This document shows, piece after piece, positions 13,085-26,647 of a DNA stretch of 64,000 bases; within the stretch, counting starts at the first letter, position 1; every line of letters begins with the position of its first letter. The stretch lies in assembly GCA_963377175.1 (NCBI GenBank), contig CAUJNA010000510.1:62001-126000 (forward strand). Reading direction: 5' to 3'. Origin of the DNA: Effrenium voratum (taxonomy: Eukaryota > Sar > Dinophyceae > Suessiales > Symbiodiniaceae). A program made the position numbers and the translations under genes. Below the pieces are notes generated by a model. It searched no databases and had not been told where the DNA came from. It saw nothing but the letters and a program-made list of their open reading frames with translations.

Positions 13085-13635
13085 AGTGATTTGCGAGATT
13101 GAGGGCCGGGTGCTAGGGGGCAAGCAGTTTGGGGTGCATGCTGTTTTGCGAGCTTGACGGCCGTGCTGGGGGGCATGCAGTTTGGGGTGTTGGTGGACTG
13201 GTGGATGCTGTTTTGCGAGCTTGACGGCCGGGTGCTAGGGGGCATGCAGTTTGGGGTGCTGGTGGATGCTGCTTTGCGAGCTTGACGACCGGGTGCTCGG
13301 GGGCATGCAGTTTGGGGTGCTGGTGGATGCTGTTTTGCGAGCTTGACGGCCGGGTGCTGGGGGGCATGCAGTTTGGGGTGCTGGTGGATGCTGTTTTGCG
13401 AGCTTGACGGGTGCTGGGGGGCATGCAATTTGGGGTGCTGCTTGACGGCTGGGCGCTGGGGGGCATGCAGTTTGGGGTGCTGGTGGATGCTGTTTTGCAA
13501 GCTGCCGGGTGCTAGGGGGCATGCAGTTTGGGGTGCTGGTGGATGCTGTTTTGCAAGCTGGCCGGGTGTTGGGGGGCGTGCAGTTTGGGGTGCCGGTGGA
13601 GGGGCATGCAGCTTGCCGTGCTGGTGGGTGCTGTT
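13085..13635. repeat. About 61-bp minisatellite
   Basis: About nine units built around GCATGCAGTTTGGGG, GGTGGATGCTG and TTTTGCGAGCTTGACGG, with deletions of 12-20 bp in several copies. It lies just downstream of the phosphatase exons. Spurious repetitive peptides can be read on both strands. Confidence 0.9.
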
Positions 13636-13659
13636 CGCGCGTAATGGTTCGTGGCTGGT

Positions 13660-14110
13660 GTATTGTTATGATGACACGTCATGATGCTGCTGGGGTCACC
13701 GCGGTGCTGCGTTATGGTTTGTGGGTGTAGAGGCGCCGTGATGTTGTCAACATCAGGATGATGCTGAATTTCATTACGTGTCGCAAGATGATTCGTGGCT
13801 GTGGTGCCATCATGATGCTGCCTTTGCCATCAGAATGATGCTGTTCGCATCATCATGATGTTGTCCGCATCATCATGATGCTGTCCGCGTCATCATTCAA
13901 ACTCATCAGAACGTCGTGTTTGCCTTTTCCTGCCAGATATGTAGCGCGGACTCACTCGTGGCTGGTGTATCAGCATGATGTTCTCAACATCATCATTATG
14001 CTGCTGAACTCATTAGGACGTTGTCTGCGCGTTTGTTTGGCGCAACATGCTCCGTGGCTGCGGTATCATCATGGTTCTGTCTACATCATCATGATGCTGC
14101 TGCGTCATGG
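13660..14110. repeat. Degenerate CATCATGATGCTG repeat
   Basis: Imperfect copies of CATCATGATGCTG alternate with TTCGTGGCTGTGGTG and GTCCGCATC-type spacers. It is an older and more diverged array than the 61-bp minisatellite beside it and has no coding character. Confidence 0.75.
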
Positions 14111-15380
14111 TTCGTAGCCGTGGTGTTCTATCTGGGGTCTACGCTGGTTGGGATGTTTTTTGTAACCTTTTCAGGATTGGTTGGTGCGGGTTTAAAGTGA
14201 GGATACGCAGCGATACATTTGAAAGGGTTGGCTTGCAATCTATTGCGGGGTGGGCCTTTCTTTTGAACTCCCAAAAAGGTTTCCCGTTGTTTTACCCTTT
14301 AGATTGGCCCCGTTTTGCGGAGGGTATGGTTGAAAACAGGCACATCCGTGACTTTGAAGCAAAGAGATTCGAGAAACTCCAAGACATGTTGCTATGACTC
14401 TCCTTGACAAGGACATTGGGAAAGAATAGCACGGGTTGGACACATGAATGTTGTGTGGACGTCATCGGTTGTTGGCCAGCTTGAGGAATTTGGAGGGCCA
14501 TGGCTTGTATTTTTGGTGATACCCCGGCAGCCTTTTCGGCGGAATGTAGGACATGGGTGCCAAGGAGGCTTTCCAAAATCTACCTTTGAGTTTTCTGGGA
14601 AACAGATAAATAATAGCTTTGATTCCTGGGGACATGCTGGCTTTGTAGGTAAACGTTGGGTGTCTTACGGAACAAGTTGCGGATCCCTTGAAGGGATCCC
14701 ACATGCTTTTGATCGTTTAATCGAAGCCCTGTCCCCATTGACAATAGGCCTTCTTTGCCGAAGAAATTCTTGGCCAGGTGGTACTAGTATCAAAGGCTGT
14801 TTTTTTTAGTGAAGCCATGGCCATTTTGGACCCTTTGGGGGGTGGTTTCCCCTATTTTTGCCACTAGCGGTTGATCAACCCATAAACTAGGGGCTTATGC
14901 CAGGAGTTCAAAAACGGAAGCCAACAATCAGTCTTTGGTCGAAACTAGTAGTTGATTCCTCTTTTGATATGCCAAAGGCCCTGCAAGGACCTTCCCCGTC
15001 TTGGTGGACCCGGCAGCTTGTTGCCCCAGCATGGCCCTTCTCGATGTTTTGACGTAAACTCGGGCCTTCGCAAAGCGAGGCTCGCGGAACGCGTTTTTCT
15101 CTCTGAACCAACTGCCCACCCAAAGGTTGGGACTTGGACGACCCCAAATTTGGGAGATTGCGAATCGAGGGAAGCCGAGATTCGCAAAAAGACGCAGGGC
15201 CGCGTTGGAACCCGGGATGGGGGTGCTCTCCGGGTTCCTTTTGCGACTTCACTGCACCTCGCTGGTCTTGATACTTGCTGGTTCTTATGGAATCAACTGT
15301 TTTTTTGGTTTCCGAGTTTTGGACCTAGGGATTCTCAAAAGGGAAACCACCTGGGAGGGTTCAGAAGGGTCATTCCCTGT
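14111..15380. other. Host DNA, nothing recognised
   Basis: Open frames here are short and have no recognisable motif. A 10-base match to the conserved core of the dinoflagellate spliced leader occurs at about 14,819-14,828 but lacks the rest of the leader. Confidence 0.4.
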
Positions 15381-15389
15381 GTCGCGTCT

Positions 15390-18300
15390 TTCAGGAAGCC
15401 GCTGCTGAGCTGCAGCGCTTCGAGCAGGAGCTGGGGAGCTGACAGGGGCCCTCAGGGGACTCGGAGATGCGATTTGAATTCACTCGGTCTGACTTGGTCC
15501 CAGATCTCTGTTCTGAGCGAAGGAGTTGCAGCGCCGCAACAACTTCCTACTGCGGCGGCGCCAGCAGGAGCAAAAAGCTACAGTACACGCTGTTTGCTTG
15601 AGACTGCACGGCAGTTCCGCTAGGAGGAGGATGATTTGCGCAAGGAAGCTGAGGCTTGGAATGCCGAAGGGAGATGCTTTGGTTCGTCCCCGCAACCTGA
15701 GGCTCAGGAGCAAGCAGTCAGAGATGAGGAGGAGCGCTGGGGCCTCATTTTTTATTTGAAGCCTTCGACCTTGGGAAATGGACCCTTGTAGCTAAGGCAA
15801 GAAAAGAGAGGTTGAACAGTCGCGCAGAAGCCTAAGTGCAGATGATCTGACGCAGCGGAGATGCACGGCCAGTCGGTGCTTAGGTATGGCATGGGAAGAT
15901 AAGCTGCGAATGAAGTTTGAAGTGGAGGATGGGATACAAGTCAAACCAAGCATCAAGTGGATACATACTGTACACCTCAACCAAATCCAAAGCCCACCTG
16001 ACTGCCCCCCATATGCTCCCTCAGTGTTTCTACTTCACAGCCTGAATGGCTTTGTTTTGAGGCCTAACCTGCTTGCAACCATGCCCCGCCAATTCGCATG
16101 AACATTGTGATCAGCCACCACAAAAAGCGGCCCAATTGTGGAGACCGTACCCATAAACAAAAGACCTGTACAGACCTCCATGTTTCTTTTCGGACGTCTT
16201 GTTTCTCGCTCGAGAGTAGCCATATCCTAGCGAGTCCCACACTCCCAGCCACCAATGGGTGCAGCTGTCCTTTTCTCGACATTTGGGTAGCCCCTTTGCC
16301 AGGTCTTGCTTGCGGCTCACTTTGAGGCGACCCTTTGGGTCAGTTAGAGAAATGAACAGAAACCACTCATTTCTCATATGCATCATATCGCATATGTCAT
16401 GCATATGTCGCATATGTGCAACGCAACGATTTCCTTGGGGCCTCGAAAGGGAAGCCCGGGTCCCCGGCCGCAGGAGCGCCGCAAGGAGGCGGAGGCGCGG
16501 AAGCATGAGGAAGCCGAGCGGCGCAAACAGGAGCCGCCGGACATCGGTTGCGGGAGACATGTCGTTGCGGGGCAACCAAAAGGAAAGCTCGAAAATGGAG
16601 GCCTTCCGAACCATGTTGAGACACCCATGTTTGATTTGCCAAGACCTTGATGGAAGCCAACACGTTGAGAGGGGCGTGTTTTGTTTCTTCTTTTTTTTTT
16701 TTTGTCTTTCCTTTGTTTTTGTTTTCCTGCTCAATAGCAAGTTGAAGCAATGCACAAGGGGCTTGGATTTGGTTGTGCGTTGAGTTTAGAACGGTTCAAA
16801 CCAGGGTGCCTGGATGTGTCATGATTCAGGAGCGGGCGGAACGCAAGCGGGAGGCCGACATGCTCAAGTGAGGGGGACTCTGCGGGGTGGTATTCAACCC
16901 AGGCCATGCGGCCCCAGGAGACCGTCAGGCCCGGTTCCTCAGATCGGATGCGCGTGAAAACAAGGGTGACCTTGCGAACCAATGGGAGGACTGGTACCAC
17001 ACTGATTGGAGGAATCGACCCCATCCGCTCGAGGAATCTGCAACGGATCCAGCATGATCATGCAGCTGCCATGTTTTCTTCAAAGCAGACCGCAAGCGCT
17101 GGCTCTGTTGGCCGTGTTCCTGGACTAGCCCAAGAGGCAGCTGGAAGTGCCCGAGTTGCAGCGCCCCATTGATATCAGGAATTTCTCTTCCTTACGGTCC
17201 GTCGGCCGAAGTTGTTGCAACCCCGAGGCTTCTGCAGGAAAAAGAGCAGGACCCGGCAGTTGGCTTTCTGCAGCGCAAGCTCCGGGGCGGGCCAGGAGAT
17301 CAAACGGATGCAGGCAGAGCTCGCGAAGAAGAGGCGGGGTGATGCTGTGCCAGGTAGTCGAGCATCGGAAAAGGCCTGGGGGGACAAGCGTTCTTGGGCA
17401 CTTTGACTGGCTGCAGACTGCGGACTGATTACTGATTGCCAGTGTTTGCAACTTAAGATGCGCAGGGCTGCTCTTGAGTGAGACATGAGAGTCGCGTGTA
17501 GGGAGGAGGCCAAGAAGCAGGAAGAGCAGCGCGAAAGAGGCGCGCGATTTCAGATACAGAGTGAACAAGAACAGCTGCTTTGAGCTTGCGTGACGGCTTC
17601 CTGGGTTGCTTAAACTTAGCGTTTGAAGGGTTGCTCCAACTTGCCTTTGGGGTCGTTTGCCCTCTAAACCGCAATGCTCAGGAAAGTTTAAGCGGATGCG
17701 CTAAACTTGATTTTTCAGGCCCGAAAGATTTTGCTTTTGGCTTCCTTGATTTTGGTTTGCTTGAGAGACACGAAGCATGGGCGCCTCTCGGTAGACGGGC
17801 CACCCAGATGGTTGCAAGCAGGCAGCTCCTCAGCGCCGGCCAGTCGGTCCAGCAGCCCGGCGCGGGGCCCGTGGCCCGTCCCACTGAAATGTGGAGACGC
17901 GCGTCCGCCGTTTGGGCGGGAAGAAGCCGTTTGGGTGTGTTTTTGTTGAGGGGACACCTTTTTTTTGGATTTTGGAGCGGTTGTAAAGAGAAGCCAAATG
18001 GAGGCCAACCAGTTTGGGGCGCCCGTTTTGACAGGTTTCCAACAAGAAACAAGGGAGCGTCAAGGAGACTGAGAATGTTGGGGGGGAGCGCCAAGGGAAA
18101 TCAAAAGCGCAGGCCGCTTTGCTTGGCGCGCTCGTTTTTAGACAACTGCTACCCAACATTGCAAAGTTGCACTGCCTCAGCCCAGGTCCGCAAAGAAAAG
18201 CACAAGCGTCGCAAAGAGAAACGACGCAGTGCAGGCAGGTGGTGTGGGGCTGCCCCACTTGCTTCCACTTGTCCATCACAGGTAGTCGAAGTAGATCTGA

Positions 18301-18453
18301 GCGTCGCAACAAGAAGCGCCAGTCCCAGCAGTGACAGCAGCACTCATCAAGATGATGCTGTGTGCTCAGGCGCAAGAAACGTCGAAATCAAAGCAGCTCT
18401 AGCTCTAGCCGCCCTCGCGGAAAAAAAAGAAAGGTTTCATATGTGCGCTAGCC
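15390..18453 (+). CDS. Exons of a charged coiled-coil protein with SR/NLS tail
   Basis: Helical, charged + strand pieces occur at about 15,394-15,440 (AAELQRFEQELGS), 16,460-16,545 (QERRKEAEARKHEEAERRKQ), 16,829-16,872 (QERAERKREADMLK), 17,130-17,172 (KRQLEVPELQRPI), 17,293-17,345 (GQEIKRMQAELAKKRR), 17,500-17,580 (EEAKKQEEQRERG) and 18,180-18,240 (QVRKEKHKRRKEKRR). A tail at about 18,365-18,453 has a serine run and a basic GKKRKV stretch that could be a nuclear localisation signal. The pieces alternate frame and are separated by stop-rich DNA, as for introns. The family is not recognised. The tail suggests a nuclear, perhaps RNA-related protein, but this is inference. Confidence 0.35.
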
Positions 18454-21400
18454 GACGGTGCCGAAAACAGCTAGTTGTTGAGGAGTGCCGGTTTTGAAGC
18501 GCGCTGCGCTTTCTTGAGGTTGTGGAGCAGCGCACAAAAAGTCTTCCAAGGGAGCCAAGCAATCTCGAGTCAACGTGGAAGATGGCTGCCACGCCCCTGC
18601 TGTAAGAAAGTGGCTCCAAAGTAGATCTGGAACTCAGCGCGGTCACGCTCCCGCAGGAGCGAGGCCCCAGCAGAAAAGAAGCAGAGCAAAAACCAAAACG
18701 AGGCAAACACTCCCCGAAACGAAACGGTTTGAGGCGTAGTTTCGGCTGCATTTCCAATCTCGCACGCGGGGGGGGGGGGGGTAATGGGTCCTATTTGAGC
18801 CGGTCGGGCCTGAGTCTTTGGAGTCAGACTGCGTCGAGGTGTGCGCATTTGGGTCCACTCAGGGAGTAGCTAAAGCCGGCGTATGACTTGCCAGTAGCTT
18901 TCAACCCTCCTCAACTTTGCGTGGATCCTTGTCACAGCGAGCCAAGCCAATTCGCATTTGATTTTTGAACGCAGGAAGCTTACACGAAACCTTTTCGCCC
19001 GCGCCGAGCTCGAGCATCTTGATTCCTGAACCGTGGCCTGCTTAAAGATAACTGCTCGCCTTGCGCGTTGCAAAGTCGGCTGTGATGGATTTAGGCCGCA
19101 GGACATGGGTTGAAAGAAGCGGGGGTGGCAGAAAAAGTTGAGCCTCTCAGCCTGCCGTGAAGCTCGGCTCACGGTGATGTGTGGAGGGCCGGCTACTAAA
19201 CATGGATTTGCACTGCTGCTTAGGAGTATTCTACATCAAGGACTATTATGCGGCTTTCCAATGCATCATGTTGACTATTTCTTCAAGGAAGATTCATCCA
19301 AGGGCCGGCCATGGGATAAAGGTAAGCTAACCATGTAGGGAGAATCCGTCGTTCAGAGACAAAACGAACTTATGAGCCGCTTAACCCAAGATTAACTTGT
19401 TTTGAATCTGTGTTGCCCAGTGCGGCATTTGGATCGTCCCAATGCTTTGCGAATTAGGTTGCGTTCCAGGGGGCATGTTTTTTTGAGCTTCCGTGTTGAG
19501 GCAGGAGGCATAGTCCGTGGCACTTCGATGACAATAGAACCAGTTGGGTCGTGTTGTTCCTTGTTCTACGGGTTTCGCACGTGGCACCGCCCATGGCCGG
19601 CGCAACCGTGTTATCAACAGAACAAGATCTTGTAACTTGACATGACCTCACGATCCCACAAGCAGCATCCAGAACACCCGATTTCGCACATCAGACTTGT
19701 TGTGCATGTTGCTTTCCCACATTCAAAGCATTGCTCGCAGCCGCGAATCTCCGCGCAATGGCGCGCCAAGGGCTTGCAGCAAAGAGTCGGTCCACGATCA
19801 CACGGCCAGCGGATGACTTCCGCGACAAGATGGTGTCCGTCGCCGTGGTGGCGCAGACCTTGCTACACAGATTATTCCTGCCCGTTGACACGTGACATTC
19901 AAGGGCTCGCAGCCCCTGAGGCCTGAGACACAACTTGACGCTCTCGTGAGAAAGCCTAGGGCCGGCAGCCTCCAGTCTGGGAGGTGGCAACCCCCGAAAC
20001 TGCGCAGGGCTGTCAAGCGGGCCTGTTCTGCTTTGCCAAGCGAAATGTTCTCCCAGTCGGCGGACATGTGTCTTGGCTCACTACCACCATCAAAAGAACA
20101 ACAGACACCTTCTGCGCTTGGCGGTCTCAACAGGGGCAACTACGTGAGCACCGCGTAATACCCGCAGGTGTATGTGGGGGCCAACATCAGTCGGGCGCGT
20201 GAAAAGAAAGAATAACTTCAGGAACAGACTGCCGCGCAAGCCAGCATCCCCGAACAGGCAGGTCGCTCGCAATAAGGGCAGGCCGCGTTGGAAGTGGCCA
20301 GTGCTCCAAAATGCTTAGACAGGCTGAAGCACCAAACTAGTCAATACTTGCATAAATTTTCGCACAGAAAGCCCGTTCCTCAAAATTCCAGCAGGGGGCG
20401 TTGTGGAGGCCTGCGTCTCCTAAACCAATACCCTCACCGTCTCTCCAGTTGAATTTAATACGGAAGTCCTCAAGATCGGCGAAGAGCTGAAAGCTTGACT
20501 GCAAGACTCCGCCACTTAGATAGTTCCCCATTTGCAGAATGCGAGCGCCTCACAGAAGTACCCCGCACCTGCAGATTCCCATGCAGAACTTCCACGAACG
20601 ACAATTATGTGCAGGATCTGCGGCGCAGAGCCCCGCAAAAGTGCCTTGCAGAACAACTTCGCAAAACCGCTGCTAGAAGCGCAATGACTTGCAGCGTGTG
20701 CTTGATGCGGTAACCTGACTCCTATCCTGTTTTTTTCCCAACCGCCAGCGCATGCGCAGACATCGCAGACTCTGACAGCGGTCGGTCGTGTTGGCCAGCG
20801 CTGCAAGTTTGCCTCCAGGAAATGTTCGATGACCAGAGTTCAGTGACTGCGTGGACATAGCTTTCAGCCCAGCAAGCTTATGCGCGGTTGTGAGCGCCTT
20901 CTGCTTGACCTCCAGGGCTTCACGTCGACCATGTTCTCGTCGAGAGTGGCGCTTCCCACGTCGCACGTGTTATTATCCAGCACTCTTGAAAGTGGCTCAG
21001 AAGCCGCGCGCAGCACTTCGTGGCGCAGGGAGATCCTCGAACAACAGCATGTGAGGCTTTGGTGTCCCAATCTTGGCTTCTTGGCTCTGACTTAGGCAGT
21101 GGCCCAACTGAGCAGTGTCCAAAACCTCAGTGTACATGTTTAGTAACAGTCGTGTCATATTATCGACCTGTGCGTAAGCAGTTTCGGTCGTGGCTCAACC
21201 CTGATCAACATCCAGGTCCGTACGGCAGGGTTGACCGTCAGGAAGTAGAATGGGACCATTGTACATCGAGGAATTGGGACAAACGGACCGCATTCTTTCC
21301 CAAAAACGCTTACCACCCTCATGTCTGGCCACGAAAGTGATCAGCGAGCGGCACGGCTGCCAGCTGGAGAAGGTGCCGCTCTGGCGCATGCAAATCATGA

Positions 21401-22050
21401 TGCGAACCTCGATTCAATGAGGTCTAAATAGCATCTCGCAAATCTCGACCGGGTGAGCTGTTCAATGAACCAGCCCTCCCTGCCCAAAGGTTGTGTCCAA
21501 ACATATATCCAAATCGCACGTACTAGCTTCTCGGTGAGCCGGCAGCCCTGTGCCACATTGAACGAATCCTTTTGGCTCCAGAGTTGCAAGGGCCAGGATG
21601 TGTAGCGCTGGGAGGCGCGCTTGAGGGTTCGTTAATGGTGAGTTATGATCATTAATGCAGCCGGCCTCGGACGGCTGGCAAAGCCTTGTTGCGCAGGCTT
21701 GTCCTCGCAGTTTTTTGGACATTCATCCTGGGCCCTGGGCCCCTCCCTGGCTTTCAGCCTTTGCCTGTAGAGTGGGCGGAATGGAATGGAGGCGCTCGCG
21801 TTTGTGTGGGACCAGTGTCGCGCGCCCGCTGAACTCCAACGGCTCCGTGGACTCGGCACTCCAGCGACCCCTCCAGACTCCGGCAAGACGGGCAGCCCCC
21901 GTCGACATCTTTATGGAAGTTCCCGCGTGCGCCTGACGCGTTGGCGTACCTTCCCCGTGTCTCGCCCCCTTTCTCTCTCTCACTGGACTCCGTCCCACTT
22001 GCGAGAAGGCGCAGTGGGTTGCAGCAACTGTTTGCACCAGTTATAGGGGG
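18454..22050. other. Host DNA, nothing recognised
   Basis: No exon chain or RNA gene could be recognised on either strand. A short open piece at about 19,189-19,335 with a plausible hydrophilic peptide could be an exon but matches nothing I know. A run of G occurs at 18,768-18,781. Confidence 0.35.
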
Positions 22051-23770
22051 GGTAAGTGCTACTATTTCTCGCTGCCCGAGTGCTGTCTGTTGACGTACAG
22101 AGACTTGTTGAGCTCGCTGCCGCTTCGTATGAACGTTTTTGAACCATGTAGAAGTTGATGTACCAGTTGTGTCAGACAGCTCGGGCCAAGTGCAAGGAGC
22201 AGCGTGAGCATCAGGTTTGCCGTCCCAAATAGGGCCATATTTCAGAACTGCAGTGGTTTCACGTTTGTTTTCTTCTTCGCACTCGCCTCTGTTCAAAAAC
22301 GGAACATGGCGTTGCGACTTTTCCGGCAGATGAAAGAACATCAGGACATAGACGGACATGGATGACTAAAGAAGCAACTATTTCCGATCAGGTTTCAAGA
22401 GGTTCAGACCAACTTGATTCAGCTGTGCAGTGTTTGATCTGCCCTTATTTGCTTGCAGTAGTTGCACCTGCAGGCAGGGGGTTGTGCTGTGAAGGGAATT
22501 GACGTGCAGAAAGGTGCAACTGGGAAGTGGCGCAATGGCCCGCAGGGGCTGCCACTCAGCACCGCGGATCTTGCGCAACGGCGATCGTGCGGCCGATAAA
22601 TCAGTGGCTCCGAGCTTTCCACGCCCATTGCAAGGCAGCAATTCTTGATTCTTGACGCGAGACGCGCAAGTTCCAACTGCAGAAATTCGGAGCCAGCCCA
22701 AGGCAACTGTAAGCCACAGTCAGTACTTGGCGCAGTATGCCAGCAACAGCAGAGACTTGACAAGACGAGGACTGTGGATGTGGCGCTTTTGGTTTAGACA
22801 CATTATCATGCTTAAGCGCAAGAACCAGGCTGCTCTCCATGAGGGCTGGCTGCATGTGAAGGTTGAGAATGCGTTCAGGTTGGCGTTGGATTGGCGTGTC
22901 CCAGAGGAACACATTTCCTCAGGGGGGTGCAGCGTGGGTCAAGACTAAGTCTTGCGTAACTGAACCAAGCCTTGGGTTAAGTGCTACTATTTTTGGCTGT
23001 CCGAGTGCTGCTTGTTGATTTGTGTCAGACAGTTCGGGCCAAGCGCAAGGAGTAGCGTGAGCATCAGGTCTGCCGTCCCAAATGGGACCACTCGCCACTG
23101 TTGAAAACGAAGCATGATCCTGAGAGTATGTCTTCCCTGCTGCAAGAGCTTGACAGGAATTGACCATTGACGTGCAGAAAGGTGCACTGGGAAGTGGTGC
23201 AATTGCCCACAAAGGCTGCCGCTCGGCGCCGTAGATTTTGCGCAACGGCGATTGGGCGGCCGATAAATCAGTGGCTCCGAGCTTTCCACGCCCATTGCAA
23301 GGCAGCAATTCTTGATTCTTGACGCGAGACGCGCAAGTTCCAACTGCAGAAATTCGGAGCCAGCCCAAGGCAACTGTAAGCCAAAGTCACTTGGGGCTGA
23401 GAAAGCCCGCGCGAGTGGCGCTGCTCATGGCAGCAACAGCAAAGACTTGACAAGACGGAGAGGGACCTGTGACGAGGACTGTGGACGGACATGGATGATG
23501 AGAGAAGCAAACAGTTCAGATCAGCTCCCTGATGCATGTTCCCGGACTTTCACACCAACTTGATTCAGTTGTGCAGTGCTTGATTTGCCCTTATTTGCTT
23601 ACAGTAATTGCACCTGCAGGCAGGGAATTGCGCTGTGAAGTGGCGCGATGTGGCGCCTTTGGTTTAGACTTATTTTGCAAACATTAACGTGTTTTGGCAC
23701 ACGAACCAAGCTGCTCTCCATGAGGGCTGGCTACATGTGAAGCTTGAGAATGCCAAGACTTTTGTCGGGG
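22051..23770. repeat. Tandem duplication of a roughly 0.9-kb segment
   Basis: Segment 22,051-22,977 recurs in diverged form from 22,978 to about 23,770. Matching anchors include AAGTGCTACTATTT at 22,052 and 22,980, the GCAGAAAGGTGCA neighbourhoods at about 22,506 and 23,174, and the CCGATAAATCAGTGGCTCCG neighbourhoods at about 22,593 and 23,261, which continue almost identically for over 120 bp. The second copy carries internal deletions. No conserved protein is evident in either copy. Confidence 0.8.
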
Positions 23771-26640
23771 CGAGCCACTTGAATGCGCAAGAAGCAGGTT
23801 TTTGCTAATTTGCGGGACAACGGCCATTCCACTACTTGCAACTCTCGACGCGTGGCAAATGACAACGGTACCGTGCAAGACGGGGCATACTTACAAACAA
23901 GCCTTTGTGTGCCGCTTGTTTCCCCGCGCCGCTTATGTAAGACCAGTAGGCTTAAGCAGCACGCTTCCGCGCAGCAGTTCGTGTTGCTTTGGGAAGCGTT
24001 TGCAACGCTTGGAGCCTTGCCTTTGAGAGATTGAGGGGTGGGCCCCTGACGCAAGCGGCATGTGAATTTTGCGCCAAGGTCCCAGGCTTTGAGGTGAGCT
24101 ATTTGGGGCTGCTTTGAGGAGGCGAAATTGCCGCTGCCGGTGAGCAGATCAGGCGTCTCTGCAGATTCGGCGCCGCGCTTCCATAAGTTTGGGCCAGTGT
24201 CCTGTGTCCTGACCCAAGGGGATTTAGGCCGCGTCCCCCGGAGAGGCTGGTTTTGGTTCATTAGCGCGAGGCGCGGTTGTGGGGCCCAGCTGTGGAGATT
24301 TGCCAAGGATTGTCAGAGCTGTCAATGAGGCGGCAAGAAGGCACTTACTGGGTTGCTCTTTTCCTTCAGCTCGAAATTCTTTGGACCTTTTGATCAAATG
24401 ACCGCGGTTTCCCTCGCCAGCGTGGAATGAGGGCGGTTTGGGATGAAGCTGTCCGATGAAGCACAGGGCTCTCGAGCGCAACTCCAGCTTGACCTAGACT
24501 GCTCGTGCAGCAAGGCATGGTCGCCGTGCATGATGACAGCTAGAGATGCGCTCTCGACACTACTTTACTTGCCTACCTTTAACAGAAGAAACATGCGCGG
24601 GGTGAATTGTGGACTGTGAGCTGTGCAAACCGCGTGATGGTGTCAAAGAGGCGCGCTGGCTCGGGAAAGTGGCAAGGCTGCCTTCCAGGGCCTGCCCCAG
24701 GCGTTCATCCGATTGCTCGCCGGGTTTGGACCAATGCATCAGATGCAGCCTTGAGCACGGGCCATGTGGCTTCGTTTGGGCATTGCGACTGCACACTGAT
24801 GGGGCTGCAGCGCCTGGTTCGCTCACTGGCAAACACCCTTGACTGCTCGTTTGTGCCAGAGAGTGATGCTCGGAGCAGCATTTTTGCGCAGTTCAAGAAC
24901 TCTACACCGTAGAGCACCAGATACGTACACCTACCAGCCATTTTATGCAGCTTACGTGTTCGGTTGCCGTGCCAACTGTTCGCTCTGAGAGCGCTGAGCG
25001 ATGCAACATTTACTTCTCGAAGGTTACTGCAGGTTGCTTGGGACAGGCACGCTGGGACGTGGGTCCGTACATCGCGGCCGCTCTGGACCTTGCCAAATTG
25101 CAATGCAAAGCATGTAAAACAATCTGCGCACGTGTCTGACCTTTGATTGTTTGGGTGATGTTTCTGTCACTGTTTGCCACAGCATGCGCACGCTTGCCGG
25201 GCTCTGCAGCTGTTTCCAGTCTTGGATCAAGTTATGACGCGGTCCGGGGCGTGCATTCGGCTGGCATGGGGCAATCGCAATGCTCCTAAGGCAGCTGCGT
25301 GCGTGTTCCGTGGAGAGCGGCTGGTCCGAGGCCAAGCCAAGCGGCGGGCGATCCCAGTGAAGCTGCAGGCGCGCGCTTGTGGACGTGTGGGTATGTGTAC
25401 CGTCCCTTTGCTGGAACAGGAAACTAAGGAACACCACAAACATTGAGGGTTCTGTATTTTCAGACAAAGACGTGTGGTATCGTCGACAGCTCTCTGGGTT
25501 TCGCCTTCGCTCCGCCTGCGTGCAGGCAATCCGGCATCGAGTTTCCCCAGCATCCTTTCCGGCTGTGTAGCGGTATGCTCCGACACCAGCGAGAGCACCG
25601 GCTCGCAGCAGACTCAAAGCTTGGAGGCGGATGTTAGTTTAGACACGTGTTTTTGGATCTCTCCACCTGCCCATTTGGTTTTGTGGATGCAGTTTCCTTT
25701 CTTGAGGTTGGCCAAAGTGGTCCAGCAGTGCTGCATCGCGTCTGAGCGGGAGGCCGAAAGTTTGAGAGAGTTCGGAACATACCGTGGACACATCCTGCAG
25801 TTGGAGCGTTTGGACCCTGCCCCCAAACACTAACAGTCACCACAATTTGGAAGACCATTTTAGTGGTGGTTGATCCAAATTTCCATCATCCACAGTTAGT
25901 GGGGGGCAGGGTACAACGGAGAGTTTGTTTCGTTCCATCAGTTGCGTTGCGCGAAGGGGGTGTTGGAGCTGGTGGAGCAGCATCGAGTCATTGGGTGCCG
26001 CGCTCACGACAGTTTGGACATCACCCCGACCTGGGGCTGGATCTAAATGCATAGAAAACCAGGGAGGAGACCTCATTTCCCGGATCCTTTTGGGGAAAAA
26101 ACATGTACTTTTGACAGTGGCTCATCTTGGGAAGGCGTTTTTGTTTCTTTGTGGTTGAAGGCACTGGCTGATAAGCACCATCCCGCAAAACTCTGCGGGT
26201 TTTTTGTTCACAGCTCGGAGTTTTTCCCTGCATACTCAGGGATGCTGTATCTGTGGTGGAGGAGGAGGTTGCGACCTCAGCTTCCACTTGGCCATGCTGT
26301 TGAATAGGTCGCAAGACGCGAGAAATCAAGACGTTTGGAGAGATGTCTTCACAGCGACGATCGTTGATTCTGAGGCGTGGGTAGCTTGGACCTCCCCACG
26401 GGTGTTGGACATCGCAGGAGGCGCAGTGGTGTGGCTCTCTGGTTTCTGTATGCCTGTTTTGGGGTTTGGATTGACGGGCAAAGAAAAGGAACACCACAGT
26501 CCCACGAATTTGACACATGTTCGTGTGGGCTTTGCTGTTGACAATGAGCCCGCAGGCCTCCGGCAGAAATTGCTATCGCGTCCACAAACAGACCAGAGGT
26601 CAGGGCCAGTGTGTTCGAACGCGCGCGTTCGCGGTGGTTC
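23771..26640. other. Host DNA upstream of the kinase exons, no gene resolved
   Basis: Short open frames occur (for example 24,607-24,912 and 26,204-26,330), but none has a family signature. Unrecognised 5' exons of the kinase gene may lie in the right half. Confidence 0.35.
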
Positions 26641-26647
26641 TTTGGCA

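Noticed and set aside
14815..14835. Match to the dinoflagellate spliced leader core GCCATTTTGG
   Set aside because: Only about 10 bases match and the rest of the leader and a donor site are missing, so chance is likely.
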